Shown here: one piece after another, positions 11,263 to 23,190 of the stretch
Layout: each line of letters opens with the position of its first letter
Numbering within the stretch: position 1 is the first letter of the stretch
Assembly (NCBI RefSeq): GCF_022682495.2
Contig: NC_071397.1
Span: 19,106,739-19,170,738, forward strand
DNA: 64,000 bases
Origin: Desmodus rotundus
Taxonomy: Eukaryota; Chordata; Mammalia; Chiroptera; Phyllostomidae
Direction: 5' to 3'
The notes under the pieces: model-generated
What the model saw: the letters and a program-made list of their open reading frames with translations, nothing else
Database searches by the model: none
Told to the model about the DNA's origin: nothing
Translations under genes and position numbers: made by a program

Positions 11263-11721
11263 CTTCCACTCTGAATTTAAGGTGGCATCCTAATCACGCA
11301 GCTCCTTTCTAGGCCTTAGGATTTAAATCTATACAACTTTAATTGAACTTCAGGTAATTTAATTTTAACAGATAGCTGTTATACTAATCTGCTAAATGTT
11401 AATACTTTTATAATACAGTTGTCTCTTCTTCCAAGTTGAGTTTACTAGGGCTAAGTAGCCATCACTTAAATTGTGCTGAATACTGTACACACATACAATG
11501 GGATATATTTAAAACATGTATACATGACATGTACATATTTAAGTCTGATTATATATACACATTTTTTCATCAAGTTGTAGTCACAATTATATTCATAGTA
11601 TAATTAACCTGAATTAACATAACTTTTTGTTATAAGTATAGTTGATAATACTAAATTTGCATCAAGAATTTACTTTTTATATCTTTCTTACATTCACACA
11701 GAAAATATACAAACCTAAAAG
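11263..11721. other. Unassigned AT-rich DNA
   Basis: Nothing recognised. Strongly AT-rich with short ATATAC-type runs. Confidence 0.4.
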
Positions 11722-11951
11722 TGATTAATGTTTTTTTTAAAGATTTTATTTATTTTATTTTTAGAGAGAGGGGAAAGGAAGGAGAAAGAGAGGGAGAGAA
11801 ACAGCAATGCGTGATTGCTCTCACGTGCCCCCAACTGGGGACCTGGCCTGCAACCCAGGCATGTGCCCTGACTGGGAATCGAACCAGCAAACCCCTGGTT
11901 TGCAGGCCCATGCTCAATCCACTGAGCCACACCAGCCAGGGTTGATTAATG
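11722..11951 (-). mobile_element. Ves-type SINE (tRNA-derived) with target-site duplication
   Basis: Read in reverse it has a tRNA-like head with CCCTGGCTGGTGTGGCTCAG (complement at about 11919-11940) and a Pol III B box GGTTCGATTCC (complement at 11876-11886). A pyrimidine-rich body and an A-rich tail follow. TGATTAATG flanks it at 11722-11730 and 11943-11951. It is the least decayed of the three Ves copies. The tail implies L1-driven retrotransposition. Confidence 0.9.
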
Positions 11952-12739
11952 GTTTTTAACATGACTCATAGTACTATTTTATAAAAAGCCTTGAAAATAT
12001 AAGTGTCATTCAAACTGTTTTTTCCATAAGAGCCCAAACATATATATCTTATTTATTATAATCTAGGATTTCATAATCTATATGTACTGTTTGTTGAAGA
12101 GTTTCTACTGTACTTCCATAAATCAACAAACAGTTGTGAACTGCTAGGAATGATCCTGGCAGCTAAATTAAACATGAGTTAGAGGATAACAATCTGTTTT
12201 TCTCTATGCTTTATTTATTTGAAGATCTGCTGAGTACAGAGATTACATCGTTACAAGTTTTCCCATTTGAGAAATTAGTGACTGGAACTACTCTCCCTTT
12301 TATTGTACAGTAAAACTTTGATCATTATTTTCTAAGTTCTTTATAACCCTACTTACTTGTAATAGTTGACTCAAAAAGTTTCCATTAAAATGCCTGATAC
12401 ATCAGAAGTGTTCAATAAATGTTAATTACCCAACTAACCTCCTTAGATCCCATCTTAGCCTTACCCAGATTTACTAGTTTTTAATCCTTTCCCTATTTAA
12501 TAATATAACAAAATCCATAAATGCCTTTCTTTACTTTCCTCTAAAATTTTCAAACACCCCTCTTCTTCTTTGAAGTAATCTATAGAGAAAAATAACTTAC
12601 CGATATTGTAACTCTGACAAAGAACCTAAGCCTTAACTTCAGGGACCCACAGTCAGTGGCAGAAGGAGACATAAAACAAACAATGACAAAAATGCTAGAG
12701 CAAAATATGACAATGTTATCTGACTTAAAAGGCCTATGA
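11952..12739. other. Unassigned intergenic DNA
   Basis: No gene or clear repeat recognised. Confidence 0.45.
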
Positions 12740-13060
12740 TGTTTTCTTGGAAATGGGAAGGGAAGTTATATTTATGCCATTTCTCAAAGAAGACAAGGGA
12801 GGTAAAAAGACATAGCAGGAACTTGCAGAAGAACGTGCTGCAGTCCAGACTGTGGAAGCAAGACTCAGATAAAGTCCAGGATGTGTCAGGGAGAGATAGG
12901 ACGAAGCTGGACAGGCAGGTACATGCTATATCAGGCAGGGCTGTGTTGCCACATAAGGGAGATTTGACCTTATCCTGTAAGCAGAATGAAAACGTTAAAG
13001 GATTTTGAGGATGCGGGCAACGTGATCAGATTTGGCTTTTAGAAACCTCACTGCAGCTAC
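12740..13060 (-). repeat. Ancient L2-type LINE fragment
   Basis: Antisense L2-type pattern: GAAAACGTTAAAGGATTTTGAGG near 12985 followed by CGTGATCAGATTTGGCTTTT at about 13020. A 90-codon open frame over 12736-13008 lies inside and is not a host gene as far as I can see. Confidence 0.45.
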
Positions 13061-13444
13061 AGCAGCAGCATGGTACTCTCAGGTGATAAGACCCCATCCG
13101 GAGAAAAACTGAGGGCAGTTTAAGAGCTATGTAAGTTGGAGTAAGTCATTGTAGGTAAATGAAGTCAGTCAGGCTCCCTCACCCGGATGTCTGGGCAGCT
13201 AGGAGAAGCTGTATTCCCATAACTTTGAGGATGAGCCTGATAAGCAGTATTCCCACAGCCTTGGGACTGGGCTCTCACACACAGAATCACATGTAATAAA
13301 TATCTTGTCACCCTGCTGGCTTTGTGTGCACGTGGAATACAAGGGAGTTGGGACTCCCTGCTCACACGACACAGGGCAGGGCACACGGCTTGCAGTGTGT
13401 GTGGATTGCCCCAATGATTTTTTGTTGTTGTTTTTTGTTTTTGA
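13061..13444. other. Unassigned intergenic DNA
   Basis: No repeat recognised. A near-duplicated phrase (CTGTATTCCCATAACTTTGAGG / CAGTATTCCCACAGCCTTGGG) occurs about 40 bp apart at 13208 and 13246. Confidence 0.4.
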
Positions 13445-14092
13445 GTAGTAAGGGAAATTATTTTATTTTTTTAATTGTTGTTCAAGTACAGTTGTCTCCA
13501 TTTCCCACCACCACTTTCCCCTGCCCCACCTCCCACCCTCAATCCTTCCCCCCTTTGGCTTTGTCTATGCCAAAATGGACAACTGTACATGTTGTCCTTT
13601 ATACATGTTCCTTGATGACCCTTCCCCTTTTTTCCCCTATTATCCCCCTCTCCACCCTCCTCTGGTTACTATCAATTTGTTCTTTATTTCAATGTCTCTG
13701 GTTATATTCTGCTTCCTGGTTTGTTTTGTTGATTAGGTTCCAGTTAAAGGTGAGATCATATGGTATTTGTCTTTCACTGCCTGGCTTATTTCACTTAGCA
13801 TAATGCTCTCCAGTTCCATCCATGTTGTTGTGAAGGATAGGAGCTCCTTCTTTCTTTCCGCTGCGTAGTGTTCCATTGTGTAAATGTACCAGTTTTTTGA
13901 TCCACTCATTTGCTGATGGGCACTTAGGTTGCTTCCAGCACTTGGCTGTTGTAAATTGTGCTGCTGTGAACATTGAGGTGTATAGGTTTTTTGAATTGGT
14001 ATTTTGGAATTCTTAGAGTATAATCCCAGAAGTGGAATTGCTGGGTCACAAGGCAGTTCCATTTTTAGTTTTTTGAGGAATTCCATACTAAA
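13445..14092 (-). mobile_element. 5'-truncated L1, antisense
   Basis: Begins with an A tail in reverse (TTATTTTTTTAATTGTTGTT), continues through the complement of the 186-439 3' UTR, then the ORF2 C-terminal region up to about codon 1165 equivalent. On the minus strand an open frame at 13733-14215 reads through the L1 C-terminal part (it contains MELPCDPAIPLLGLY) and runs past the truncation point. The L1 part ends near 14092. No clear duplication was found. Confidence 0.85.
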
Positions 14093-14299
14093 GGCATGTC
14101 GGGCATTCCCGCGGCTCTGAAAATGTTCTTCCATCTGCCCAGTCCCCAAGTGAGACTGCCTGGCCTTGAAAGGCTGCCACAGAGTCGTACGACAGCCCTC
14201 ACTGATGCGGTGCATCGTTCGCTGCTCTTTACTTTGGGCAAAGGGAGAGTTAGTACGCTCATGAAAACTACCCTTTCCCCCTCATAAATGAAAAGATTA
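14093..14299. other. Unassigned, locally GC-rich
   Basis: CpG-bearing sequence (for example GAGTCGTACGACAGCCC near 14183) just outside the L1. No family recognised. Confidence 0.3.
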
Positions 14300-14540
14300 C
14301 ATGAAGAACAATTTTGTTCGACTAACAGAATTTACTCCCATGATGTCATCTATCTGGACTTCAGTAAGAATTGATTCTGGCCCAGATGGAGGTTAGAGTA
14401 GCAAACTACACTGGTCGCATGTAGAACATCACTGAGGACAAGATGGGGTTGCAGGAAAGTGTGACGCATTCTCCTGTTTGGGGACAGAGGGGTGGAAGTG
14501 GGTGATCTGCAGACAGCTAGTATGTTTAATATCTTTGCCT
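14300..14540 (+). repeat. Possible CR1/L3-type LINE fragment
   Basis: The phrase CATCTATCTGGACTTCAGTAAG (about 14347) would read as the reverse transcriptase motif IYLDFSKN, which resembles the LDFSKAFD block of CR1/L3 LINEs. The rest is too diverged to follow. Confidence 0.3.
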
Positions 14541-14799
14541 ATAAATATTTGAGTGAGTACCTATTATTTTTTCATATAACAAAATCTCTATTGGACTTTG
14601 CTTGAAATAATAAAAACCCTTATAATTTTAATACCTACAATATAGGCAAAAGTATGATGGAAAAAAAACATGAAACAATATATGAAGGGAGAGAAAAATG
14701 CTATAAGTGCAGGAAAATATATTAAAAGCATTCAATGCGTTGCTGGGGCCATGAGAGATTCATGTAAGTAACCCATTGACGGGTTAAGTCACGCTGGGA
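14541..14799. other. Unassigned intergenic DNA
   Basis: AT-rich, nothing recognised. Confidence 0.4.
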
Positions 14800-14935
14800 G
14801 TCAACCATGTGTGACCCTCATAATAACTTTATACTGTGGGTCTACTTTATTCCCACTTTATCTACGAGGAAACTAAGTAACTGATCACAGTCACTAGTAA
14901 ATTATGGAGCAATGACAGGGTCCAGAGTAAAAAAA
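14800..14935 (-). repeat. MIR SINE fragment, antisense
   Basis: Contains ATCTACGAGGAAACTAAGTA and a following TGATCACAGTCACTAGTAA, an eroded form of the antisense MIR core. Confidence 0.5.
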
Positions 14936-15646
14936 AAAAGGCAAGGGAAAATTTAAAGCAAACTAAAATGATGAGGAGTAGGTCTGGGGCATCATTAATA
15001 CCACACTTGAGTGCTTAGTGCGAGAAAGCCATTTTATTAGCCATATCAGACGTTTTATGAAGTATGATCAAAATTGGTTTGATGTAATACAGACTAACAT
15101 GTCAAACATATCAGAAATATTATTTAGCAGCGACCTACTAGGAATGGATTTGACCCAAGTTATTAATCGGAAAGAAAATTGGAGGAGACTGTTTCCAGTG
15201 AAATAGACTTTATTCTCTGGAGGCCTTTCACATGCTGACAACCTGACAGATGGTGAACACCGTCTCCCAGCAAAACTGACCTAAACTTTAAACAAGATTC
15301 ACAACGGTGTTTGTATTTGCAGCTGCTTTTGGGCTACTGCCTTGCAATTTAGGAAACCATGTCTCCAAGGAGGAACGTGGTCTTCAATTCAGTATTTTTT
15401 ATATATTAAGATCTATTGAAACTTGCTGATTCTTTTCAATAAAATGAATTCTCAGTGCTCAACTTTGCTCTGCATTTTAAATTCCTAAGGAATAGAATGA
15501 GCTTTGATTGCCTTACTTTAAGAATGTGAAAGTATTGCTGTGTTGGAAATAGCTGAAATCCTCTGGAGGTATTTTTTTATCAATAGAAAAATTTCAGGAA
15601 ATAGTATGTGGCCATCATTTATTTATTCTTCCTTTTTAAAAAATCC
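14936..15646. other. Unassigned intergenic DNA
   Basis: No recognised repeat. A 62-codon frame (15018-15206) has no family signature. Confidence 0.45.
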
Positions 15647-15834
15647 TCAACCGAGGATATATTATTTGATGTTAGAGAGGAAGGGAGGGAGGGGTGGATG
15701 GAGAGGGGAAGAGGAGAGAGAGAGACATTGATTGATTGCCTCCAGTAAGCACCCTGACTGGGGATCAAACCTGCAGTTTTTTGATGCACCAAACAATACC
15801 TCAACCTCAAACAACTGAACCACCCAGCCAGGGC
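15647..15834 (-). mobile_element. Ves-type SINE, older copy
   Basis: Reverse orientation: the complement of the tRNA-like head lies at about 15815-15834 (CCACCCAGCCAGGGC) and the purine-rich (G/A) complement of the pyrimidine body at 15675-15725. It is more diverged and shorter than the copy at 11722. Confidence 0.78.
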
Positions 15835-16264
15835 CATTTCTTCATTTTTATACCAGTGGTAGAAGAGCTAGTGACCTGCATTTTTATTCTCAATCTTTTC
15901 TTTCCTATTTATATAAAGCAACTTTCTTAAGAAGACAGAAAATTAAAACCTAGTATAAAACTTTCCACCTATTTCTTTGTTCTTTATGTTAGTTATTAGA
16001 TTAAAAGGTTAATATATTAAATAATTTTTAATAATTTTAGGAAAGACAGTGAGGAAATGTTGCTGAGGTAGAGCTTAAAAGAGTTGGGGAAGAGAGACAG
16101 GACGTAAAGATGATTCTGTGCCTTTTGGTTTGGACAACTAGCTTACAGTGATGCCATTAAGAGAAAGAGAAAACCTGGGAGGAATAAGCCAGTTTGGGGT
16201 GGAGTGGTGGGAAGACATAGCAAGATGACCAGCACAGCTTTGAGCATTTCCACTGAGATACATA
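15835..16264. other. Unassigned intergenic DNA
   Basis: Nothing recognised. Confidence 0.4.
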
Positions 16265-16510
16265 ATGGGATGGCTATGACGTGGGCTCTGGACCGTATTG
16301 CTTTCCCTGAAATCTTGCCTCCCACGTTTTCTATTTGTGTGCTATTGAAAAAGTTATTTAGCATCTCTGTGTCTCAGGTGTATCCCCTATGACATGGAGA
16401 TAGTAATGATACCTGTCACAATTATTGTCAGGACTAAATGAGTAAAGTCACTTAGAGTAGTTAATAAGCATACTGGCACAGAACAGACACTCACAAACAT
16501 GATTGGACAC
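16265..16510 (+). repeat. MIR SINE
   Basis: Eroded MIR: GTGGGCTCTGGACCGTATTG head, TTATTTAGCATCTCTGTGTCTCAG middle, and ATAGTAATGATACCTGTCAC followed by GGACTAAATGAGTAAAG. Confidence 0.6.
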
Positions 16511-16879
16511 TAAAAATCATTTACATAACTGATTTAGAAGTAAAGAGAAAGTGAAAATGAGAGATACAAGCAACTGCAGCCATTGAAAGCAATAAAATTG
16601 CAGAGGAGAGAGCATCCCTTATGATAAGATTTAGCTTCAAATGTCACTTTCAGAAGTTACTTCATATTTTATTTTAAGTGATATTTTTTAAAAAATCAAA
16701 CAAGGCAGCTATGTAGAATGGGATGAAAAGAGGTTGCCTGAACAAAACTCAGAGGAAAAATAAAAACGTCTAGAAATTTCTTATAGAAAACGAAAGAAAA
16801 TCATGTCATTTCATCCTTCAGAATAGTAAACAGTGCCTTGTCAATGGGAAAGACAGTTTCCTCCCCTGAAATCTTACCA
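16511..16879. other. Unassigned intergenic DNA
   Basis: Nothing recognised. Confidence 0.4.
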
Positions 16880-17195
16880 TTTGAGACAGCATGGATGGAA
16901 CTAGAGGGTATTAAGTTAAATGGAATAAGGCAGAGAAAGACAAATACCACATGGTTTCACTTATATGGAGAATCTAAAGAACAAAATAAACAAAACTGAA
17001 ACAAACTCATAGATGTAGAAAATAGACTGATGGTTGCCAGAGGGAAGGGGTTAGGAGAAGAATGGGTGAAAAATGGGAAGGGATTAAGAATTACAAACTG
17101 GTAGTTAACAAATAGACATGGGGATGTAAAGTACAGCATGTTCTTTCTATAGTATGTTTGTATTTTTAAAAAAGGTTTATACAATAAATTTAACA
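16880..17195 (+). mobile_element. Old L1 3' end
   Basis: Starts in the ORF2 C-terminus (GACAGCATGGATGGAACTAG), passes AAATACCACATGGTTTCACTTATATGG, then a 3' UTR with GATGGTTGCCAGAGGGAAGG and a final A-rich stretch. It belongs to an older L1 type than the copies at 186 and 41322. Confidence 0.75.
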
Positions 17196-17436
17196 GTCAG
17201 GCTGAAAGAAGGATAAATCAAATAAGTCAGCCTAAAGGGAAGACAGAATGGAAAAATAGTTGGAGCTTATATTCAACGACTCATTTTCTTTACAATTTGA
17301 ACATTTCATTCTGATTAGGAGCCCACACCCCTCCCATATGCATCCTGATTCTTATCAGCTTGGGGCCAGAAACTTAAGTAACTGGAGATCAAAGACATCT
17401 AATTTCAAAAATAATATTGCATTTGAGATATATATA
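17196..17436. other. Unassigned intergenic DNA
   Basis: Nothing recognised. Confidence 0.4.
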
Positions 17437-18090
17437 GTCTGTCCAGAGAAAGTGCAGCTATTGTTAATATAATGAGGACAGTTTGCAGACATCAGTGTAG
17501 CCTGGTAGCCAAGTAGAGTAGAATGGAATGCATGTGCGTGAACAATGATGACTCCACTATACTAGTCAGTGGGGGCAGTAGATGCCATTGAGTGAGAGTG
17601 TGTCCTGTGGGGCCATCACATTCAAAGTGACTGAGTGAGTAGGGGAACAAATATGCATCAAATTTTGTGTTAAGCTTGAACATTCCTCCATGGAAACTAT
17701 TAGGATGATTCAGAAGGCCACAGCTATGGACAGCTGGTGATTGGCAGCTTCATCACAGCAAGTGCCTGCTCATGCATCAAGTCCTGTGCAGAGTTTTTTG
17801 GTGAAACATCAAATCACCCAGGTGACTCAACCCCTCTACAGCCCAGATGGCACCCTACGACTTCTGGCTTTTCCCCAAACCAAAATCACCTTTGAAAGGG
17901 AAGAGATTTCAGACTGTCAATGAGATTCAGGAAAATATGATGGGGCAGCTGATGGTGATTGGGAGAACTAGGTGAGGTCCCAAGGGGACTGGGGCGTCAT
18001 TGTCCTAGGTACAATGTTTCTTGTATTTTGTGTCTTCAATAAGTATCTCTATTTTTCATATTACATGGCTGGATACCCCTGAACAGACCA
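17437..18090 (+). mobile_element. Internally deleted mariner relative
   Basis: Shares its first 280 bp and last 370 bp with the mariner at 4881-6214, joined at about 17718 (CAGAAGG/CCACAGC), so about 620 bp of the middle is missing. Terminal repeats begin GTCTGTCCAGAGAAAG and end with the inverse near 18090. A TA precedes it at 17435-17436. The 3' half still shows transposase text such as FLVKHQITQVTQP at about 17790-17830, but no complete gene. Confidence 0.8.
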
Positions 18091-18104
18091 TTTTTTTATA
18101 TGTT

Positions 18105-18314
18105 TACAGGGTCTGCCAGAGGTAAGGCCTGCTTGAGTGTGGTTGGTAGGGTAATAATATGGGTGTAATAATTTATAGTTTTAATTTGAACATTTCACCT
18201 AAAATCTCATGTGGTGTGCTTGAATGTGATATTGCTGTGTTAAAGAATTACATACTTATAATTTTGTAATAAAAGATTTTGTAATAAAAAGGGGCATTAT
18301 TTGTGCCAGGCTAT
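18105..18314 (+). mobile_element. MITE (mariner/Tc1-type), copy 2
   Basis: Same element as 1219-1433: CAGGGTCTGCCAGAGGTAAG start, shared interior (TAGGGTAATAATATGGGTGT), and a decayed end near 18312. TA lies at 18105-18106. It sits about 14 bp beyond the mariner end. Confidence 0.75.
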
Positions 18315-18336
18315 CTATCTACCTATCTATCTATGA
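18309..18336. repeat. (CTAT)n microsatellite
   Basis: Six to seven units of CTAT with one CTAC interruption, directly at the end of the MITE. Confidence 0.8.
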
Positions 18337-20884
18337 TTTAACTTTATTTCACAATCTCACAGATTTTATAATTATATGTAATTATAAATCCTCTCACCAT
18401 TAAGTTCATCAATATTAATACTCAAAATGTTTATTATAATGTGAAACTTAGATTTGAGTACACAGGAATAATACTATTAGTCCTTCTACCATAGTTTATT
18501 TAAATTCCTATCATGAAGGCAGTATATAAATAAAATAAATGCTACTAAATTCAAATTTTATTATCACTAAAAATGCAGCAGTGTTCGTTAAGTTCCATAA
18601 GTATTGAAAAACCAACTCTTCAACTGAAAAAATCATGTCATAAAACTCTCCATACCTTCTCTAAGTAGATGCTGAATAATAAATATGTTTATTTCAAGGG
18701 CTCCCAAATGGTTGATATAGCATTTTTCAATGCACATATTTCTCCATATATTTCTGAAGCTATAGAATCATACGAGTGTACAGTTGGGTGATGGCTGAAG
18801 ATTCCTGATCCACAGCCCTCGTTTCATAGATGAGGCAACAAAAGCCCCAAGAAAAGTCTCCACATATTCTTACCCATTCTTGGCTGTTCTGAAACCGCTG
18901 AGGACCTAGAGCTTGGCTTCCTCATTTGTGGTCCAGAGTCCTTTCCTCCTCTCTGTTGACACATACATCTCATGTAAGTAAATAAAATAGGTCAGAACCC
19001 TAAGATATTATTTAATGTAATATTTCTGTGCAACAAAAACTTTTATAGTAATCTGAGATAAGTTCCTGAATTTCATTGTACCTTTATTTCTCCATCTGAA
19101 AAATGGAGAAATAAATGGAGAAATGTCTTCCCACATAAAGAGGTGATATAAGGAATGATCTGTAGATAGAAAATGTTCAGAAAAATTCCTAGGCACTGCG
19201 GATAATTAGAACATGGGATTAATCCCAATAAAATGAATAACACCTTCTCCTCAGTGTCTGTCGATGAGACTGGGGTATTTTTTCTTGTCTGTGCCTGTGT
19301 GCTTACAATGCTTACAACGCCTGATGCCTTGTGAGTGTGCTGTAAATATTTTCTTTAGGCTGAAGTAAAGTAGCTGCTTTTAAAACTATTCATGTCCTTA
19401 GAATCTCAAACATCTATGTATTCACTGAATACTCCTCTTTAGTATTCGTCTACAGAAAAATCCTCATGAATGGTTTGACTCTACCAAGGACACTAAAAAA
19501 AAATTAGAAATTAGTGCCTGGGGTACTAACAGGTACTCGGGTGATGAGGGAAAGATCCTGAGGATAAGTCCTATTACCATCTATCAAATTATTTCCTGTC
19601 GATTTAACTGACATATGATTAAGTGAGATAGTTGCTCTACAATCTAACCTTGAGAAAATCTTCCAAACTCTTGACAATAAGCCTCTTTACTGAATCTTCA
19701 AATTAAACTTTTAATCCTAACAATTGTGATAAATGTAGACTACTTTTGTGTTTTAAATTTTTTAAGATATATTATGGGCTAACAAAATCATTTTTAATAA
19801 GACTATATTCTATACCATTCCAAAAATACCTTTTTGTTTATATAAATTATGAAATGTAAGTTGTCTTAATATATTGTAATCAATACTTACCAAAAAATTG
19901 CTAAATGATTCCTACAGATATAATCATACAAAAGATCTTAATCTAACCACTTTTTTGTCCATCTTCCAAACATTCCTTCGTGGAAATTTAAAAGAAAGTT
20001 ACTGACGTAATTAATACTTGTTCCATTTATAGCTAGGAAAATAAACACTTTTGGAAACATAATAGAAACTCACATCTATTATGACAGATGACTCGAAGAT
20101 CCTTATCTATCCCCTCCCCTATTAATAAAGTAATTAAGAATGATTTTGAAGATAATAAGGAAATATGCCATTAATAATGTTCCAGAAACTTTTTTCCAGA
20201 ATACTATAAATAGAATTGGAATTTCAGAGTCTCATTTGGAACAGGCATCGTTAATCAAGATAAGGTGCATAATGTATTTAGTAAAGCAATTTAATGACTA
20301 ACTCAAGGTATACCTTATGATAGAAGAGCTAATTGTTGCCAAATGCTTATTTTATTCAATGGAAAATTTTGTGCCATATCTCTTAGATCTGCAAGACTGT
20401 TTTGCCTGGAGGATATTTGAAGAGGAGGGAGCAATAGTAATTGTTAATTTGGAATACTATGTTGCTCGAGGAACATACTACTGTGCTTTTTCTTCTAATC
20501 CTCCTGGGCTGGGTGGGAGGGGACAAGGATGACAGCAAATTAGAGTTAAATATAACTTCTTTGTGGCCATAAAATTGATCTTACTTGTGCCAGTAACACA
20601 CTTATTAGTTATGCAAGAGCCAATGTCATGAGTTATGATGAGAACATGGTCAAATGTATTGTTTCTTGTGGACGCTATGTCTTGTTCTAGATCAGGAGGG
20701 CAAACAGGTATTATTTCATTGTAGAGTTAGGATTGTAAATAGTTTAAATACATTTGAACTTTTAACAGCATATATCAAAATGTTTATAATAATACACTTG
20801 TCATTTCAGTTTTAAAATTGAGCCTCAAGCTGCTAACAAATTAGATTTAACAAATTATGTGTTGATTTAATACAGAGGCCATCA
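18337..20884. other. Unassigned intergenic DNA
   Basis: About 2.5 kb of AT-rich sequence. Weak MIR-like wording occurs near 18815-18860 and 19070-19110, too diverged to place firmly. No exon is recognised. The 71-codon frame at 20317-20532 has no family signature. Confidence 0.4.
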
Positions 20885-21130
20885 ACCACAGAGTTTAAGG
20901 TGAATGGATTAAGGAGTACAAATTGGCAGTTATGAAACAGTCATGGAGATGTAAAGTACAGCACAGGGAGTATAGTCAGTGATATTGTAATCACTGTGTA
21001 CAGTGTCATGGGTATTAGACTTACCTGGGGATCACTTAGTAAGTGATATAAATGCCTAGCCACTCTCCTGTACACCTCGAACTAATATAATATTAAATGT
21101 CAACTATAATTGAAAAACAACATTTTTTAA
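20885..21130 (+). mobile_element. Old L1 3' UTR fragment
   Basis: Old L1 3' end pattern: GTACAAATTGGCAGTTATGA, CATGGAGATGTAAAGTACAG, then TTGTAATCACTGTGTACAGTG and a closing TAATATAATATTAAATGTCA. Non-coding. Confidence 0.65.
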
Positions 21131-21164
21131 AGAATTGAGTTAAGTCACAGGCCCATTTACTTAC

Positions 21165-21310
21165 GGGGTCAACTTGACCAAGTTTCTTAACCACTTTAAA
21201 GCATAGCAGTCTCAATTTTAAAATACTGTTACTAAAAGTAGCCACTTAACACAATTATTAAAAGATTAAATGACAATGTTCATTTAAGTCAAGAGCACAA
21301 TATTGATCAC
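21165..21310 (+). repeat. MIR SINE fragment
   Basis: AAGTTTCTTAACCACTTTAAAG followed by CACAATTATTAAAAGATTAAATG, the eroded central and 3' MIR region. Confidence 0.45.
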
Positions 21311-21359
21311 TAACATCTCAATAATTATTGACAACATGATAATTAATTTTATTATTTTA

Positions 21360-21378
21360 TTATTACTACTACTACTAT
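21360..21378. repeat. (ACT)n short tandem repeat
   Basis: ATTATTATTACTACTACTACTA immediately beside the tail of the HAL1 element. Confidence 0.6.
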
Positions 21379-23065
21379 TTTAAAATATATTTTATTGATT
21401 ATGCTATTACAAGTATACCAATTTTTCCCCTTTGCTCCCCTCCACCTGGTAACCACCTTCCCTCCAGCAATCCCCCTCTTAGTTCATGTCCATGGGTCAT
21501 GCATATAAGTTCTTTGGCTTTTCCCTTTCCTATACTGTCCTTGACATCCCCCTGTCTATTTTGTATTTTGCTTCTTCTTTCCTGCACCTTTTCCCCCATT
21601 TTACCACTTCCACCTCCCAGATGACAACCCCCAAATGATCTCCATACCTATGATTCTGTTCCTGTTCTGGTTGTTTGCTTAGTTTGGTTTTTTTAGATTC
21701 AGTTGCTAATAGTTATGAATTTCTTGTCCTCTTAATATAATAGTTTTGGTCTTCTTTTTCTTAAATCAATCCCTTTAACATTTATGCAATAATGGTGTGG
21801 TGATGATGAATTCCTTTAGCTTTATCTTGTCTGGGAAGAACTTGGTCTGCCCTTCCATTCTAAATGATAGCTTTGTGGGATAGAGTAATCTTGGATCTCT
21901 TTCATGACTTCAAATACTTCTTTCCAGCCCCTTCTTGCCTACAAGGTTTCTTTCGAGAAATCAGCTGACAGTCTTGTGGGCACTCTTTTGTAGGTAACTG
22001 TCTCCTTTTCTCATTCTGCTTTTAGGATTCTCTCTTTATCTTTAATCTTGGGCAACTTAATGATGATGTGCCTTCGTGTATTCCTCTTTGGGTCCAACTT
22101 CTTTGGGACTCTCTGAGCTTCCTGGGCTTCCAGAAGTCTATTTCCTTTGCCAAACTGGGGAAGTTTTCTTTCATTATTTGTTCAAATAAGTTTTCAATTT
22201 CTTGCTCTTGTTCTTCTCTTCCTGGCACCCCTATAATTCGGATGTTGGAATATTTAAAGTTGTCTGAGAGGTTCCTCAGCCTCTCTTCATTTTTTTGAAT
22301 TCTTGTTTCTTCATTCTTTTCTGGCTGAATATTTATTTCTTCCTTTTGTTCCAAATCATTGATTTGAGTCCTGGTTTCCTTCCCCTCACTGTTGGTTCCC
22401 TGAATATTTTGCTTTATTTCACTTTGGGTCTTTTTCATTTGTTCTTTCATTTTTCAACCAAGCTCAATCAGTTCTGTGAGCACTTTGATTACTACAGCTT
22501 TAAACTCTCCATCAGATAGGTTGGCTATCTCCTCAATCATTTAGCTCTCCTTCTGGAGTTTTGCTCTCTTCTTTCATTTGGGCCATATTTCTTTGTCTCA
22601 GCTCACCTGTTAAGTTGTAAGGAGGTGGAACCTTAGGTATTCACGGGGGCAGGGCAACCCTCCCTCCTGCCCTGTGGCGCTGCCTGTGGGGGAGGGGCCA
22701 GAGAGGGAACAGTGCAGCTGGAGAGCTTGGCTGTAGCCCCACTTTCCAATAACTCTCGTGTGAGACTGGGAGTTTCTCCCACCATGGCAACCCCTGCTGT
22801 AGTTCACAGTGAGCTCTGAGTCTGTTTCCCATTCAGCCAGCCCCTCCCTCATGGTCTGCCGCCTAGCCATGGGTTCTCTCCCTACCCGTCTTACCCATCT
22901 GACTGGTCTGGTTAATTATTTCTTTAATTCTTTGGTTGTCAAAGTTCCATGCAGTTTGGTTTTCTGGCACTTCTGGTTGTTTATTGATTTTAGATTGTTT
23001 GTCATCCTCCCTTTGGTTGTGAGAGGAAGCAAAGGTTTCTACCTATATCTCCTTCTTGGCCGGAA
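21378..23065 (-). mobile_element. HAL1 (half-L1) element, near full length
   Basis: On the minus strand: a 5' end near 23063 reading GGCCAAGAAGGAGATATAGG, which resembles the CAAGATGGCGGC start of L1 elements. A GC-richer 5' UTR (22610-23060), an L1-type ORF1 region (about 21800-22560) and then directly a 3' UTR and A tail (21378-21780) follow. No ORF2 sequence occurs. That layout is HAL1, an ORF1-only L1 derivative that depends on L1 reverse transcriptase. A close relative is at 33713-35668. Confidence 0.8.
22022..22450 (-). pseudogene. HAL1 ORF1 protein remnant
   Basis: A 142-codon open piece of an L1 ORF1-type RNA-binding protein. Charged heptad-like sequence (residues 1-63, coiled coil) is followed by the RRM entry block NIRIIGVPG (69-77), then IENLFEQIMKENFPSL (85-100). 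After about residue 105 the reading departs from the ORF1 pattern, showing a frameshift. The continuation toward the C-terminal domain lies in another frame at about 21800-22020. The family works as a trimeric nucleic-acid chaperone; this copy is broken. Confidence 0.75.
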
Positions 23066-23079
23066 CTCCCTCAACTTAT

Positions 23080-23190
23080 ATTTTTAAATACCTGCTATGT
23101 GGCAGACACTGAGCTATAGCCTAGAAATATAGTAAAATAAGTCAGGATCTGCACCCTTACAAATTTATAATGGGACAGAATATGAAATAA
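23080..23190 (-). repeat. L2 3' end fragment
   Basis: TACCTGCTATGTGGCAGACACTGAGC is the complement of the common L2 tail. Confidence 0.55.

Noticed and set aside
11870..11945. tRNA gene
   Set aside because: The Pol III A and B box text belongs to the Ves SINE head, with a retrotransposon body, A tail and target-site duplication.
13733..14215. 160-codon antisense frame as a gene
   Set aside because: Most of it is the L1 ORF2 C-terminal tail of the truncated L1 at 13445-14092, extended upstream by chance into flanking DNA.
18309..18336. CRISPR-like or regulatory tandem array
   Set aside because: A simple CTAT microsatellite with no spacers.
22809..23087. 92-codon plus-strand frame with hydrophobic stretch (membrane protein)
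   Set aside because: It is the complement of the HAL1 5' UTR.
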